From the NCBI GenBank assembly GCA_047528285.1, contig CP180022.1, positions 1,364,001 through 1,428,000 on the forward strand: 64,000 nucleotides of DNA, in the 5' to 3' direction. Shown in pieces: positions 38,674 to 48,695 of this stretch. The position numbers and the translations under genes were made by a program. Below the pieces are notes generated by a model, which made no database searches, was not told the origin of the DNA, and saw only the letters and a program-made list of their open reading frames with translations. Each line of letters starts with the position of its first letter. Position 1 is the stretch's first letter. The stretch is from G047528285 sp047528285. GTDB lineage: Bacteria > Pseudomonadota > Gammaproteobacteria > Enterobacterales > Enterobacteriaceae.

Positions 38674-39966
38674 GATGGGGATTATCTGGTTACCAAAATT
38701 TGGCTAAGCCTGTATGTCATAGGTAGTGCTAATGGATCAATTGGCACAAAAATTTTTATATAGCGCGTTGTCTGCTGACAACGTAGCATTTAAGTTATAT
38801 TCTATATTTTGCAGAAATTCCGCTGCTTCTAGAGTTTTTATTGGTTTTCACTAAAGATTTTAAAAGATTAGTGCTATCTAAGATCTATTGTGATATTCGA
38901 TTTCATCATGTACAAGTATTCTTTGCTGAAGTTTCCTCTCTCTTTTCCTGCTTGCTGATTAGCGAATAGTCTAGGATAACCTAACGGTTGCTTATTATCG
39001 GTTTAAAAATTGAATTAACAAAACTGTTTTGGGTTCTCAGAGAAAATCTAAAAATATTTTATCATGAAGACTGTCCGTAATTCGTATGCTTATCATAAGT
39101 AATTAAAGATAAGGATGGCGTTTAAGAAATGTTTTTTCTTTTATTCAGCAGTAAATGCTGATTTTATTTCGTCATATTATCAGAAAAGGTTGTTGATTGA
39201 TGTAGGAAGAGATTTGTAGGTGGTGTTTTTTGTTTCAGATGTTGATGAAAGAAAGTTATTTCTGTTCAATTTTCTTGAAGCATCAGATTTTATCTACCGA
39301 CGTGTATATAGACGAGCGAATGGTTAATATATCTCGTATACGTATATAAGAATCATTCAATAAAGAAAAAAGATTTTTCCGTGCATATATCTGTCTTTTG
39401 TGAAATGAGAGATTTTCTGGCATATGAAATAAGTTTAGCGCCAAGGAATCTTTCTGGTTTACCCAATGTGTATGGAAAGATAGGATATCAAAGCGAGAGG
39501 TAGTACAACTCTAGAATTGTAATCAATCTTTTATAAAACATCTATTCTTATGTAGAGTGCACAATGGAAACAGGTGATATGGAGATCAGTAAAGTTTCAT
39601 CTATAATAACTCAAATTTAGTGGCTAATTTAGGATGGATAAGAAAATACAGATCATGTAAGTACTCCTGATATTAGTTTCTGCCTCTTATGGCGCAAATT
39701 GGTAATAGATGCCTGAGAGATATGAAAAAATATTTGTAATGAAATTTATAGTACTGAGGTACTTGTTGGTATAAGCAATATTATTGCATCGAATTTTTTT
39801 AAAAGGCACTAAAAATTCTATATATTGTATGATTCGGAATTCGTTTTAAGCGCAACATGTAGTGGGTGCTGAGAGGGATGCGTGTTGAGCAGTATAATCA
39901 TAAGGAGTATAAATTATATAGCAATTTTATATGTTATAGAAAAAACAATGTGGCATAAGAGGTGTG

Positions 39967-40037
39967 TTTAATATTATCTCTTACCAGAGATAATATTAAA
40001 GATAGGAAAACGAGCAGGAAAATCTATAGTTTTCCTG
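39967..40037. repeat. Two adjacent perfect hairpins (15 bp and 8 bp)
   Basis: TTTAATATTATCTCT (39967-39981) pairs with AGAGATAATATTAAA (39986-40000) around a 4-base loop. Fourteen bases later CAGGAAAA (40015-40022) pairs with TTTTCCTG (40030-40037) around a 7-base loop. No gene or T-run accompanies them. The tetraloop and length make the first stem stable as RNA. Confidence 0.7.
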
Positions 40038-40587
40038 TCAGGCTGATGATATTGCTGAATATTTTGATTCTGATGCTGGAAATTAATCTCGGAATTAAGT
40101 AACTCATATAGAGTGATAGTTGCCTGTGTCGTGTTTTCTCATTATTATATCGATATTTTTGTATTGACATTTATGGTTCATGGAGTGGTATCGATGATAA
40201 CTAAAATGTGTAAGTTGTTCATAGATTACAAGTCTATCTGAGGTTTTTTATTATATGTAAGTAAGGGCTTCAAAAAAACTGTAATATAGAAAAACTTTTT
40301 AGTTTGGAGGATGTTTTTCTAAATTATAACTGTAGAAATACATACTATGTGTATTTTAGAAAAATTCATTGTTGCGTTAATAATAGAGGTTTTTAACAAT
40401 AAAACATCCTGAATTTTATCGCTGTAGTGGTTGTGGATCACGATCACACGCGGATTCGGTTTAAAAACGAAATCTAAATACACTGAAAAAAAGATATAAA
40501 TATTGGAGATAGTGAATCCATACTTGTAGTAGTATCGCGAACTGTAAGAATTATAGATAAGTGACATTTTCAAAGGAGTCTCTGATT

Positions 40588-41049
40588 ATGGCTTATAAAC
40601 ACATTCTGATAGCTGTCGACCTTTCACCGGAAAGTCACTTGCTACTTGAAAAAGCCGTAGCAATAGCTAGGCCATATAATGCCAAAATTTCCCTAATTCA
40701 TGTTGACGTCAATTACTCCGAGCTTTATGCCGATCTTATTGATGTTAATATTGGTGATGTGCAAAAAAGTATATCCGAAGAAATCCAACATACTATGTTC
40801 CAGCTTTCACAGAATTCTGGCTATCCAATCACCGAAATGCTGAGTGGCCGAGGTGATCTTAGTCGTGTATTAATAGAAGCTATTAATAAATACGCAGTAG
40901 ACCTTGTACTATGCGGACATCATCAGGATTTTTGGAGTAAGCTGATGTCCTCGGCGCGCCAGATTATCAAGACGATTCATGTGGATATGTTAATTGTCCT
41001 TCTCAGCGGTGAAGTTATCGATGAAAAAGATATAGATGATATGATTTGA
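40588..41049 (+). CDS. uspA: Universal stress protein A
   Basis: Small cytosolic stress protein of the UspA family. The N-terminus MAYKHILIAVDLSPES is almost identical to that of E. coli UspA, and RPYNAKISLIHVDVNYSELY, YPITEMLSGRGDL and CGHHQDFWSKLMSSARQ follow. AAGGAG ten bases before ATG 40588 sets the start; the frame is open nine codons further but without support. It has 153 residues against 144, with a longer acidic tail (DEKDIDDMI). E. coli UspA lacks the ATP-binding glycine motif of other Usp proteins; the same appears true here. It stands alone between purEK and ppk, unlike in E. coli. Retention of a stress protein in such a genome is unusual. Confidence 0.96.
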   Translation: MAYKHILIAVDLSPESHLLLEKAVAIARPYNAKISLIHVDVNYSELYADLIDVNIGDVQKSISEEIQHTMFQLSQNSGYPITEMLSGRGDLSRVLIEAINKYAVDLVLCGHHQDFWSKLMSSARQIIKTIHVDMLIVLLSGEVIDEKDIDDMI

Positions 41050-41099
41050 TACACACATAGTATTGAAGATAAATAAAGTTTTTACAAGAAGATATGCAA

Positions 41100-41127
41100 C
41101 ATATACAACAATAGTTTGTTGTATATG
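41100..41127 (+). repeat. Perfect 11-bp hairpin behind uspA
   Basis: Stem CATATACAACA/TGTTGTATATG, loop ATAGTT, starting about 50 bases after the uspA stop. It may stabilise or end the uspA mRNA; the lack of a T-run argues against intrinsic termination. Confidence 0.5.
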
Positions 41128-42071
41128 GCAATACGCTTAATGATTGCTCTGAGATTAAATATTTGCGCTGGAGGGCAAAGTCTTTTTATTGCTCAAGCAA
41201 GAGCATATGGTAGAATTTTTTTACAAAAGGCTACTTACTATTAAAGTAAGGGACGAAGTTTAACTTTTTGATGACCATTGTTACAAAAACTAATGCCGGT
41301 AAGAACCAATATAAATTTGCTATTCATTTTATCTACTATATAAGATGTTTATAATTGATACGTTATTTTAGGTGAATAATTTTCATATGGATTTTTTTAT
41401 TGAAAGAAATTACTATGTCTTTATTAAATCTGTATTCAACAATTTCAAGAATATAGTTATCGATGTAAATCTTAATTTATCCAAGATATAAATGAATAAT
41501 TTATGGATGTATATCTATATGGTCTCAATTTTGGGACGGTAGATGAAAAATGCCATTTTATACCACCAGAAGCATATTGATTAAACTTGTCATGTAGTAA
41601 TAATATTTGCATGTGATTGTTTTTACATAATTTCATCACTATACATTAATTTATTAATAATTGACATTAAAAGCAAATTATTGAATTTTACTGCATATCA
41701 TACATTATTTTCCAGATATGCAATGATATATTGATTAGTATCTATCCCATGTATTTTCAGTAAGAAATTGCTCTAAATCATGATTCATTTCTTATCAAAA
41801 GATTTTCTTGCTATCCGTCATGTTCCAACGATAGCTTTTTTGATTTAAAAAATTGGCAAGAGTTCCTAGAACTGTCGTTTCATAGATCAGCTGAGAATAA
41901 TCAATTATTGCGTGACATGGTGCTGAATAAAAAATACATACATCAAATTCGATTTTGAACTAAATAGTTATGACTTAAGCAATATGTTGCTATAAAACAT
42001 AGGTTATTTTTAGGGTGTATATTAAGTTTTAACACGGTTTTGTTAAATAAATTAAATTGTCAGGTGATTCA

Positions 42072-42194
42072 TCAAATCTCATTTAAGAGTTTGATTTGTT
42101 TAACAAGGATTTTAGCACTCGATGGCATTGTTGCATATGCGTTCGTTATGATATTCAATCTGTTAGATGATCTGAGATCAACGGTAGTAAATTT
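42072..42194 (-). pseudogene. ppx: Relic of exopolyphosphatase gene (ppx), 5' part
   Basis: Directly downstream of ppk on its strand, where ppx sits in E. coli, a 40-codon frame reads KFTTVDLRSSNRLNI...ILVKQIKLLNEI before a stop. It aligns without gaps to the E. coli Ppx N-terminus EFAAVDLGSNSFHMV...GRLKQRVHLADGL. The nucleotide-binding VDLGSNS motif is damaged (VDLRSSN). No start codon is left and the next 1.2 kb shows no further Ppx; uspA on the other strand limits the space. The alignment is from memory. Confidence 0.65.
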
Positions 42195-42233
42195 TCTTAT
42201 TTTTTATATATTTTTTGAGGATGATGGTATTAA

Positions 42234-44306
42234 TTACTTTTGTTCTCCGGTGTTTTCTAGTTGTTTGATATACTCATAAATGGCCATTTGCGCGCGTACT
42301 TTTTGGCGGTTACCGAGTGGAACATAATAGTTGTTCAGATTGGCATCGATATATCGGGCTTTAACAGTATCGTTAAATAAAAGAGATAATATATCAAGCA
42401 CTTGCTTTTTTAAGCGTGGGTCAAGCAGAGCTCCTCCCACTTCAATGCGGTAATCAATGTTTCGAGTCATCCAGTCGGCGGATGATAGAAAGACTTTTTT
42501 ATCACCACCGTTCTCAAACACATAGACTCGATCATGTTCTAAGAAACGGTCCACAATGCTAGTCACCTGGATGTTATTGCTAATATTTGGTAAATCCGGA
42601 ATTAATGAACACATGCCACGCACCAAAATACGGATGTTTACCCCGACGCTAGCGGCTGAATAAAGGCGATCAATCAGACCCTGATCTACCAAATTATTTA
42701 TCTTGAGAGTAATTTCCGCTATTTCACCGGCCTGCGCGTTTGTGATCTCCTGATCAATCATTTGATATAGCATATGTCTTGAATTTTGCGGCGATACCAT
42801 CAGGTAGTCAAATTTAACTGGGCGGTAGGGGTTTTCTATAAAATTAAATACCTGCCGCACTTCATTTGTGATGCGTGCATCGGATGTTAGCAAGGAATAG
42901 TCAGTATATAAACGTGCAGTTTTTTCGTTGAAATTGCCAGTTCCAATATGGGCGTATCGCATGATATTATTTCCCTCACGGCGGGAAATAATAAATAGTT
43001 TAGCGTGTATCTTCAACCCAGGCGCTGAGAAAATTACGTGCACTCCAGCCTCAGTAAGCCGTTTGGCCCAGTGAATATTAGCCGCTTCGTCGAAGCGGGC
43101 CTGCAGTTCCACAACGACAGTTACTTTTTTGCCGTTATGGGCAGCGTGAATCATTGCATCGATAATATGTGAGTCTTTGGCTACCCGGTAAATGTTAATT
43201 TTTACCGACAGTACATTAGGGTCAAACGATGCTTGGCGGAGCAGTTCTAAGACGTGTCTAAATGTATGGTAGGGAAAGTACAGCAAGATATCATGATGGC
43301 GAATAGCGTCGAATGAATTACAGAATTTATCGAACCAAAAGTGGCGCAAACGTGGTAGAGGTCGGTTGATAAGATTGGCTTTTCCGACAATGTTTGGGAA
43401 GCTAATAAAATCTTTAAAATTATGATAGCGGCCTCCCGGAATGACTGAATCATGAGATGAGATGCCGAGTTTAGTCTTGAGAAGCTCCACCATTTTGTTA
43501 GGCATGTCTCTCTGATATACAAAACGAACTGGTTCTGCTGTTAGCCGCTGTTTTAGGCTAGAAGACAGTACTTCCAGCAAGCTGGATTCCATCTCGGTGA
43601 TAAGGTCATATTCGGCATCGCGCGTCATTTTTATTGAGTAGGTATTCAGTACGTCATAATCGAAGAAACCAGTGAAAATATCATTTAGGCAATAACGAAG
43701 AATATTATCCAGAAGAATCATCGGCTGTCGGCGGCGTGGAGATTCTGCCGGTAAATTGATAAATCGTGGCACCTTATCTGAGGGGATTTCTAGTAGGGCG
43801 TAGCGTAGCGTTTGCCCTTGAATAATTTCTACAGCTAGATATGTATAATCATCTTTTAGAAAACGTACTAGATTAGTTTCATTCTGAATAAGAATAGGCA
43901 TAATGTGTTGGCGTAGTTGTTGTTTAAAGTACTGACGCAACCATGCTCCCTGTCGAGAAGACAGTTGGTATTCATTGATAAGAAAGATTTGATTTCGAGC
44001 CATCTCCAACAACAGGTCATTATAAAGATGATCGAATTTTTTCTCAGCAGAAAGCACCTTAGCTTGAATGCGATTGAGCAGATGACGTGAGGCGCCTTGG
44101 ATGCCCTGTTCTTCGCTAATCAAAATACGCCGTTTCAGCTCCGCAAAACGCACTTTATAAAACTCATCCAAATTATTGGAATAAATGCCTAGAAATCGCA
44201 TGCGTTCTATTAACGGATTGTTTTTGTCAGCAGCTTCTTGCAAAACTCGTTCATTAAAAGATAACCAGCTTAATTCTTTTTCTGTATAGATATTTTTTTG
44301 ATCCAT
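42234..44306 (-). CDS. ppk: Polyphosphate kinase 1
   Basis: Membrane-associated enzyme that polymerises the gamma-phosphate of ATP into polyphosphate. It has 690 residues against 688. The domain order is complete: N-terminal domain (KELSWLSFNERVLQEA), head domain (NNLDEFYKVRFAELKRR), and the two phospholipase-D-like catalytic domains with the autophosphorylated histidine in GLKIHAKLFIISRREG near residue 435 and the second conserved histidine in DRFLEHDRVYVF. ppx downstream is a relic, so polyphosphate made here may have no dedicated exopolyphosphatase. A 9-bp hairpin lies in its leader (44355-44377). Confidence 0.98.
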   Translation of the reverse strand: MDQKNIYTEKELSWLSFNERVLQEAADKNNPLIERMRFLGIYSNNLDEFYKVRFAELKRRILISEEQGIQGASRHLLNRIQAKVLSAEKKFDHLYNDLLLEMARNQIFLINEYQLSSRQGAWLRQYFKQQLRQHIMPILIQNETNLVRFLKDDYTYLAVEIIQGQTLRYALLEIPSDKVPRFINLPAESPRRRQPMILLDNILRYCLNDIFTGFFDYDVLNTYSIKMTRDAEYDLITEMESSLLEVLSSSLKQRLTAEPVRFVYQRDMPNKMVELLKTKLGISSHDSVIPGGRYHNFKDFISFPNIVGKANLINRPLPRLRHFWFDKFCNSFDAIRHHDILLYFPYHTFRHVLELLRQASFDPNVLSVKINIYRVAKDSHIIDAMIHAAHNGKKVTVVVELQARFDEAANIHWAKRLTEAGVHVIFSAPGLKIHAKLFIISRREGNNIMRYAHIGTGNFNEKTARLYTDYSLLTSDARITNEVRQVFNFIENPYRPVKFDYLMVSPQNSRHMLYQMIDQEITNAQAGEIAEITLKINNLVDQGLIDRLYSAASVGVNIRILVRGMCSLIPDLPNISNNIQVTSIVDRFLEHDRVYVFENGGDKKVFLSSADWMTRNIDYRIEVGGALLDPRLKKQVLDILSLLFNDTVKARYIDANLNNYYVPLGNRQKVRAQMAIYEYIKQLENTGEQK

Positions 44307-45275
44307 TTATACTCCATTCTTTTCTTTTTGTTTATGAAAGGGTATATTGTATTAAGGCTTTACAAGCGGTAAAGCCTAACATAATCCACAAATGCCGTTT
44401 GAAGCTTGTTATCTTATTTTCTTGAAGGTAGAAATATATTTCTCCTTTTATTTTAAACGCTATTTTATTTTTTAAATAACTGAGGATTATGAGCTAAAAA
44501 GAGATTTTTCTTATTTATATAGTAATTTTGTTAAATTAATCATCATTGTTCCTGATGTTTTAATAAAGCTCTGCGCTAATTAAAATTTACTATAGAAAAT
44601 ATATTTTTGATAAAACTCATTAATTGCTGCAAATTATATGCTTCTCTGAAGCAGACGAGAAATAGTTTTCTACTGCAGTAGAAAAGAAAAGATTTACTTA
44701 TTTTATTTTTAATAATTACATCAGAAAACTAGCTTTAAGTTATGTTATAAGGTCAAAAATGTGTTGATGGCTATAATGCTTTTTAGCATTTTTAAATAAA
44801 TTAAGAATAGCTATTTTACACGGCTGATACATGACCGTTTATAAGGTTTATAGGCTTAGTAAAGATAATTTACTTGTTAATTTATATTAATTTTAGGATT
44901 CAATCTAAATCAGAAATATAATGAAGAATTTCTTATAAAACAATAAAAAGTGAACCATAGTATAATGTAAATTATTACAGATAAAAATTTACTTTCTGAA
45001 TTTATAAAAAAATTATAAATTAAATGGTTAATATATTCAATAACGCTAAGATTTTTTAAATCCGATAATTATGTTAGAAATCATTAACATATAAAATATT
45101 TTTCTCATAAAATCATTTCTAAAAATTAGAAAACGGATACACATAAGGTTCTTGCTTGGTAAATTACCATACCCCGTGCCATCAATAAATCCAAGTTAAG
45201 ATACTGTTCTTAACACATATAATTTTTACTAGATTGTTTATCTAAATATCGGACTTGCGATCAAAGAGAGAGATC
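44307..45275. other. Non-coding stretch, 1 kb
   Basis: Between the ppk start and the lpxH stop. Contains only the ppk-leader hairpin; otherwise AT-rich and without recognisable content. Confidence 0.55.
44355..44377 (-). repeat. Perfect 9-bp hairpin upstream of ppk
   Basis: AGGCTTTAC-AAGCG-GTAAAGCCT, about 50 bases before the ppk start. It has no T-run on either strand. It could be a leader hairpin of ppk or the debris of a terminator of a lost upstream gene. Confidence 0.5.
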
Positions 45276-45995
45276 TCAGTCGCAAAAAGGAAACTCATGC
45301 AGCATAATCCCCCTATCGGAAATCTCAATGGCCGAACCGTGGTTGTGCCAGGCGCCCAGCACAACACGACAACGATTTCCGGGCAAGAAATGAATCGCCG
45401 GGCGATGAGTATGCCCATGTATCATTACCGTCGCGCCGGTATACTCCATTAGCGCGCTGATTGCCTGTGGATTAACATCCATTATGTTGTCTAGCTTCTC
45501 AGCATTTGCCCGAAGACTATTGATACGCATTTTGTGCGCAATGTGCAGGCGCATTTGTAATGGTAGGGATAAAAATAATCTCTGTAGCCAATTTTGATGC
45601 ATCCAGAAGCGAAAACGCTGATAGTTTCTATCGGTGGTGCACAACGTATCGCCATGTAGTATCACTATCCGAAATCCGTTAATTTTAATGATTTTCTGGG
45701 TTGGCAACAGAGCTATGCCACAGTTACCCGCATAGCGCTTGCCAAGTAAAAAATCACGGTTGCCGTGAATAAAATAGAAGCGTATGCCACGCTGCCCCAG
45801 GGCTTGAATCGCTAAGGTAATATCGTGGTGAAGAGGATTTGGATCATCATCGCCTATCCACACATCAAATAAATCGCCAAGAATATAAATGGCTTTAGCA
45901 GTAATCGCACGCGTGTGTAAAAAATGCAAAAACCCGGCGGTAATCGACGGGTTTTTGGCACAAAGATGAATATCCGCAAGAAATAGCGTTGACAT
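45276..45995 (-). CDS. lpxH: UDP-2,3-diacylglucosamine hydrolase
   Basis: Peripheral inner-membrane phosphoesterase that makes lipid X in lipid A synthesis. It has 239 residues against 240. The metallophosphatase motifs are all present: LADIHL (D8, H10), GDLFDVWIGDDDP, HGNRDF, HGDTLCT and HGHTHRPA. GGAG in front of the ATG is the ribosome binding site and overlaps the relic of ppiB. With LptF/G it shows that the cell still builds and exports lipid A, unlike many older symbionts. Confidence 0.97.
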   Translation of the reverse strand: MSTLFLADIHLCAKNPSITAGFLHFLHTRAITAKAIYILGDLFDVWIGDDDPNPLHHDITLAIQALGQRGIRFYFIHGNRDFLLGKRYAGNCGIALLPTQKIIKINGFRIVILHGDTLCTTDRNYQRFRFWMHQNWLQRLFLSLPLQMRLHIAHKMRINSLRANAEKLDNIMDVNPQAISALMEYTGATVMIHGHTHRPAIHFLPGNRCRVVLGAWHNHGSAIEISDRGIMLHEFPFCD

Positions 45996-46012
45996 GCAGG
46001 CGGGTTACTCCG

Positions 46013-46098
46013 TTATCCCCCCGCTTTGTTGGTAATGATAGCGGTTTCTTTTGCTATATTTTGGCGCATCTCTTGAATCCGGTGGCGGTTTCTTGGAT
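46013..46098 (-). pseudogene. ppiB: Relic of peptidyl-prolyl isomerase B gene (ppiB)
   Basis: On the minus strand just upstream of lpxH, one frame gives IQETATGF and the next gives QEMRQNIAKETAIITNKAGG before a stop. These correspond in order to the central part of PpiB (MIQGGGFEPGMKQKATKEPIKNEANNG in E. coli). One frameshift lies between them, and both the start region and the C-terminal half are gone. ppiB directly precedes lpxH in E. coli, which supports the reading. The match is from memory and short. Confidence 0.6.
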
Positions 46099-47277
46099 GT
46101 TTCTCTGGCAGGTTCATGTTGTTTCTCACTTTGGTGAAAACAAACAAAATATACCCAGAGAGCGAGGTTGCTCGGAGCGAAAACTTAGGTAATTATTATC
46201 ATGTTTTATATAAAAATGTAAATAATCTGAATAAAATTTATTTGTATTTTCTATTTTCTGTGCGATGTGCTTTTTTAGAGCATTTTTGTTGACCTTATTT
46301 TTATCGAACCTGGCGTAGTTTTTTATTTTTTATATCGACATACACATATTAATGTGTGTGGTGGTGTATAAATGGAAACTATTGTTATCTAAGTTAACTC
46401 TTACGGAAGATGTTTCGATATACGCACCAGAATATTTAGCTGTGTAGGGGACCTCTCTATACAGAACTACGAGAGTATTACTTGATGTCATTGTTTTTAT
46501 TTTAACTTCATTATAAATGGAACATTTAACGCCGTATGCCCATATTTCCATTTTTGCACTGTAATTGCAAAAAAAAGACTTATCTATGGATATATTAGCG
46601 ATCCGAAGAAAAGCGTAGTTTGGCTCTGAATTATTGCTGAAGCATATAGTTAAAATTTATTAGAAAGTTAATTGACTCGGGTGTATTAGAGACTAATTCA
46701 ATCCATGCATCAATATTAAGGATAAAACCCACATATACAAAGTTATTCCCTCCGTGAGGAGATAAATAAAATATATCACCTAAAGCTTGCTTTAGGCTGT
46801 ATTCCTATGAATAAATGATCAACCAGGTATATAAAAACACATGTTTCCGTATTCTTATTGGTTTGTATGATTTTTATATTTTTCCTCGGCACACACCGAG
46901 AAGTTGTAATGTTTACATCAGATATTTAATTGAGCAACGTGCGACATTTAAGGCTGCAGTTTGAATCTACGCTAAACTTTCTTGGCCTCATAAAAACATT
47001 TGTTTTCATCCTAAATATGCATAGTTTTATAAGACTATGAGCAATGGGTATTGCCTATAGTACTTGTTTGTATACATACTTTCGGATATTCTCGTTTTTT
47101 TTCAATACTTTACCGACGGGCAATAGTCAATTCATGGCATATTGACTTAATCACATATTGTGCTATAAATATTTTTGTCCGGCGATGTTATTTTTGCAGA
47201 GGCCGCTGAGGCATATGCTTCTTGGGATAAAACATGCTAAGATCTGTCTTAAAATCTCTTTGCCACATCAAAGTTTT

Positions 47278-47564
47278 CAATTCTCGCGTTCTAGCTCTTC
47301 GAGGTGTAATGCACATTTTATCAGGTAGATTTTACTGCGAGACATTTATTTTTCTTTTTGATTTACAGGCGAAATATTTTGGATTCATTGCTGATTTTTT
47401 ATGCAATAGATAAGATCTTTTTCACCATAAATCATGCTTATGTGAAGTTTTCAGCACAAGATTAACAGCTTATAGCCGGAGTATTCAAAGAATTCCGTTC
47501 GCTCGTTGTCATAGGTGGCCTCCACTTTTAAAGTACGGTCTTTAATTTCTTCTGGTTGATTCAT
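47278..47564 (-). pseudogene. yaeH: Possible relic of a UPF0325 (YaeH) gene
   Basis: An ATG frame at 47564-47451 reads MNQPEEIKDRTLKVEATYDN, then TEFFEYSGYKLL. This aligns to YaeH (NPEEIDRYSLRQEANND ... GEFFAKSVKFKY) with PEEI, S/T-L-K/R, EA, D and EFF in place after a deletion. Further down, ALHLEELERE (about 47280-47312) could match LRHLESVV near the YaeH C-terminus. In E. coli yaeH lies beyond dapD, not beside cysS, so synteny does not help. Uncertain. Confidence 0.35.
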
Positions 47565-48695
47565 TTTATTTCACACGGTTTTCTTCCGTAAATCGGATCA
47601 AACAATAATATCACTTGGATATTATCCTTTTGGATATCCTTGATAGGATATATATATCAATAATATAATTCAAAATCTTCCATATATTTTTTAATTCCAT
47701 ACAAAATATATTATTCATCAATCGACTTCATATTCATCAGGCGCTCAAGTGGAGTTTTTTTCATTAATTTTGAATGGTAAACGGCTTCTTTAATCAATCT
47801 TTGAACTAGATCTGACACCTGTAAACAAGCATCCGCATTATCTATAAGGATGCTTTGTAACTGATAAATAATATTACTTGTTATTTTTAGATGATCAGTT
47901 TTGGCATTATGGATGCGATATTGTAAGTAAGAAAAATATGAACAATAAAATTATACGAAAGCTTTCGCAGCGCAAGTTTTTGATGTTTAAGCTTGATGAT
48001 TAATTCATTGAGTTTTCTGTAATGAATCATTGCATTCTTAAGAAGAAATCATACTTTTTGGTAGGTGTTATGAAATGTTGATTTTTCTTGGTTAAATCTT
48101 TTACTTTTGAAAATAGTAAGATTGCCTTGCTTATGTGTTGTTTAATCTATCCTTCTGACATCAAGCCAAAGATAGGTAAAATCTATCTTGCTGATAGATA
48201 AGTTAAAAATTTTTACTGCAAAGTAAAAAGATGTATCCAGATAAATGTATCGACAGCTATATATTTTATATTTGAGATAAACCTTTTTGCTAAAAATACA
48301 AATTTTTAGTAGACAATAAAATCCCCTTGTAAAAAATTTCTACTAGTAATTAAGAAAACTCTCCAAGGTTAACAATATTTTATCAGGAAATATTTTGATG
48401 ACGATATTGATGTAATTGATATACGCAATGCTCATTTCAAATTTTGAAAGTCTGATAAATTATTTTCGAAAAAAAAGTGAAAAGAAAAATTTTACCATAA
48501 CTTCGGCATAGAGTTATGAAAAGCTCCTTGTTCTCATTAGCGTTCAGGCGACTCAATTAAATTGAGTACGAGTAATTCTGAAAAAGCTCCTTGCAATACC
48601 TGTGGCTTGAGGGCTAAATATTACTTTAGGGCCATCCACATATACTCTACAGGGTGCTTTACACGCATAATTCATAGACACATGGAAAAATTTTG

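Larger units (their letters stand above)
37707..40587. other. Non-coding stretch, 2.9 kb
   Basis: No gene recognised between purE and uspA. It contains one good orphan terminator (38639-38673), a small hairpin (CGTTGTC/GACAACG near 38766) and a pair of adjacent hairpins (39967-40037). Confidence 0.5.
41050..42233. other. Non-coding stretch, 1.2 kb, with ppx relic at right end
   Basis: Between uspA and the ppk stop. Just behind uspA CATATACAACA (41100-41110) pairs with TGTTGTATATG (41117-41127) around a 6-base loop; without a T-run it is at most a 3'-end hairpin for uspA. The right end holds a ppx relic (42072-42194) and a weak IS903-end-like string at about 42038. The remainder shows nothing. 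Confidence 0.5.
45996..48695. other. Non-coding stretch, 2.7 kb, with ppiB relic and possible yaeH relic
   Basis: Between the lpxH start and the cysS start, which are divergent. In E. coli only ppiB lies here. The left end holds a ppiB remnant and 47278-47564 a possible yaeH remnant. A plus-strand peptide FLSGDVIFAEAAEAYASWDK near 47180-47240 is unassigned. The rest is AT-rich and empty. Confidence 0.5.

Noticed and set aside
45255..45452. Plus-strand frame over the end of lpxH
   Set aside because: Antisense shadow of a clear lpxH coding region. Many similar shadows over valS, pepA, sufB, sufD, dxr and others were left out for the same reason.
46330..46551. 73-residue minus-strand open frame
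   Set aside because: No family, no ribosome binding site, and surrounded by stop-rich AT sequence; probably chance.
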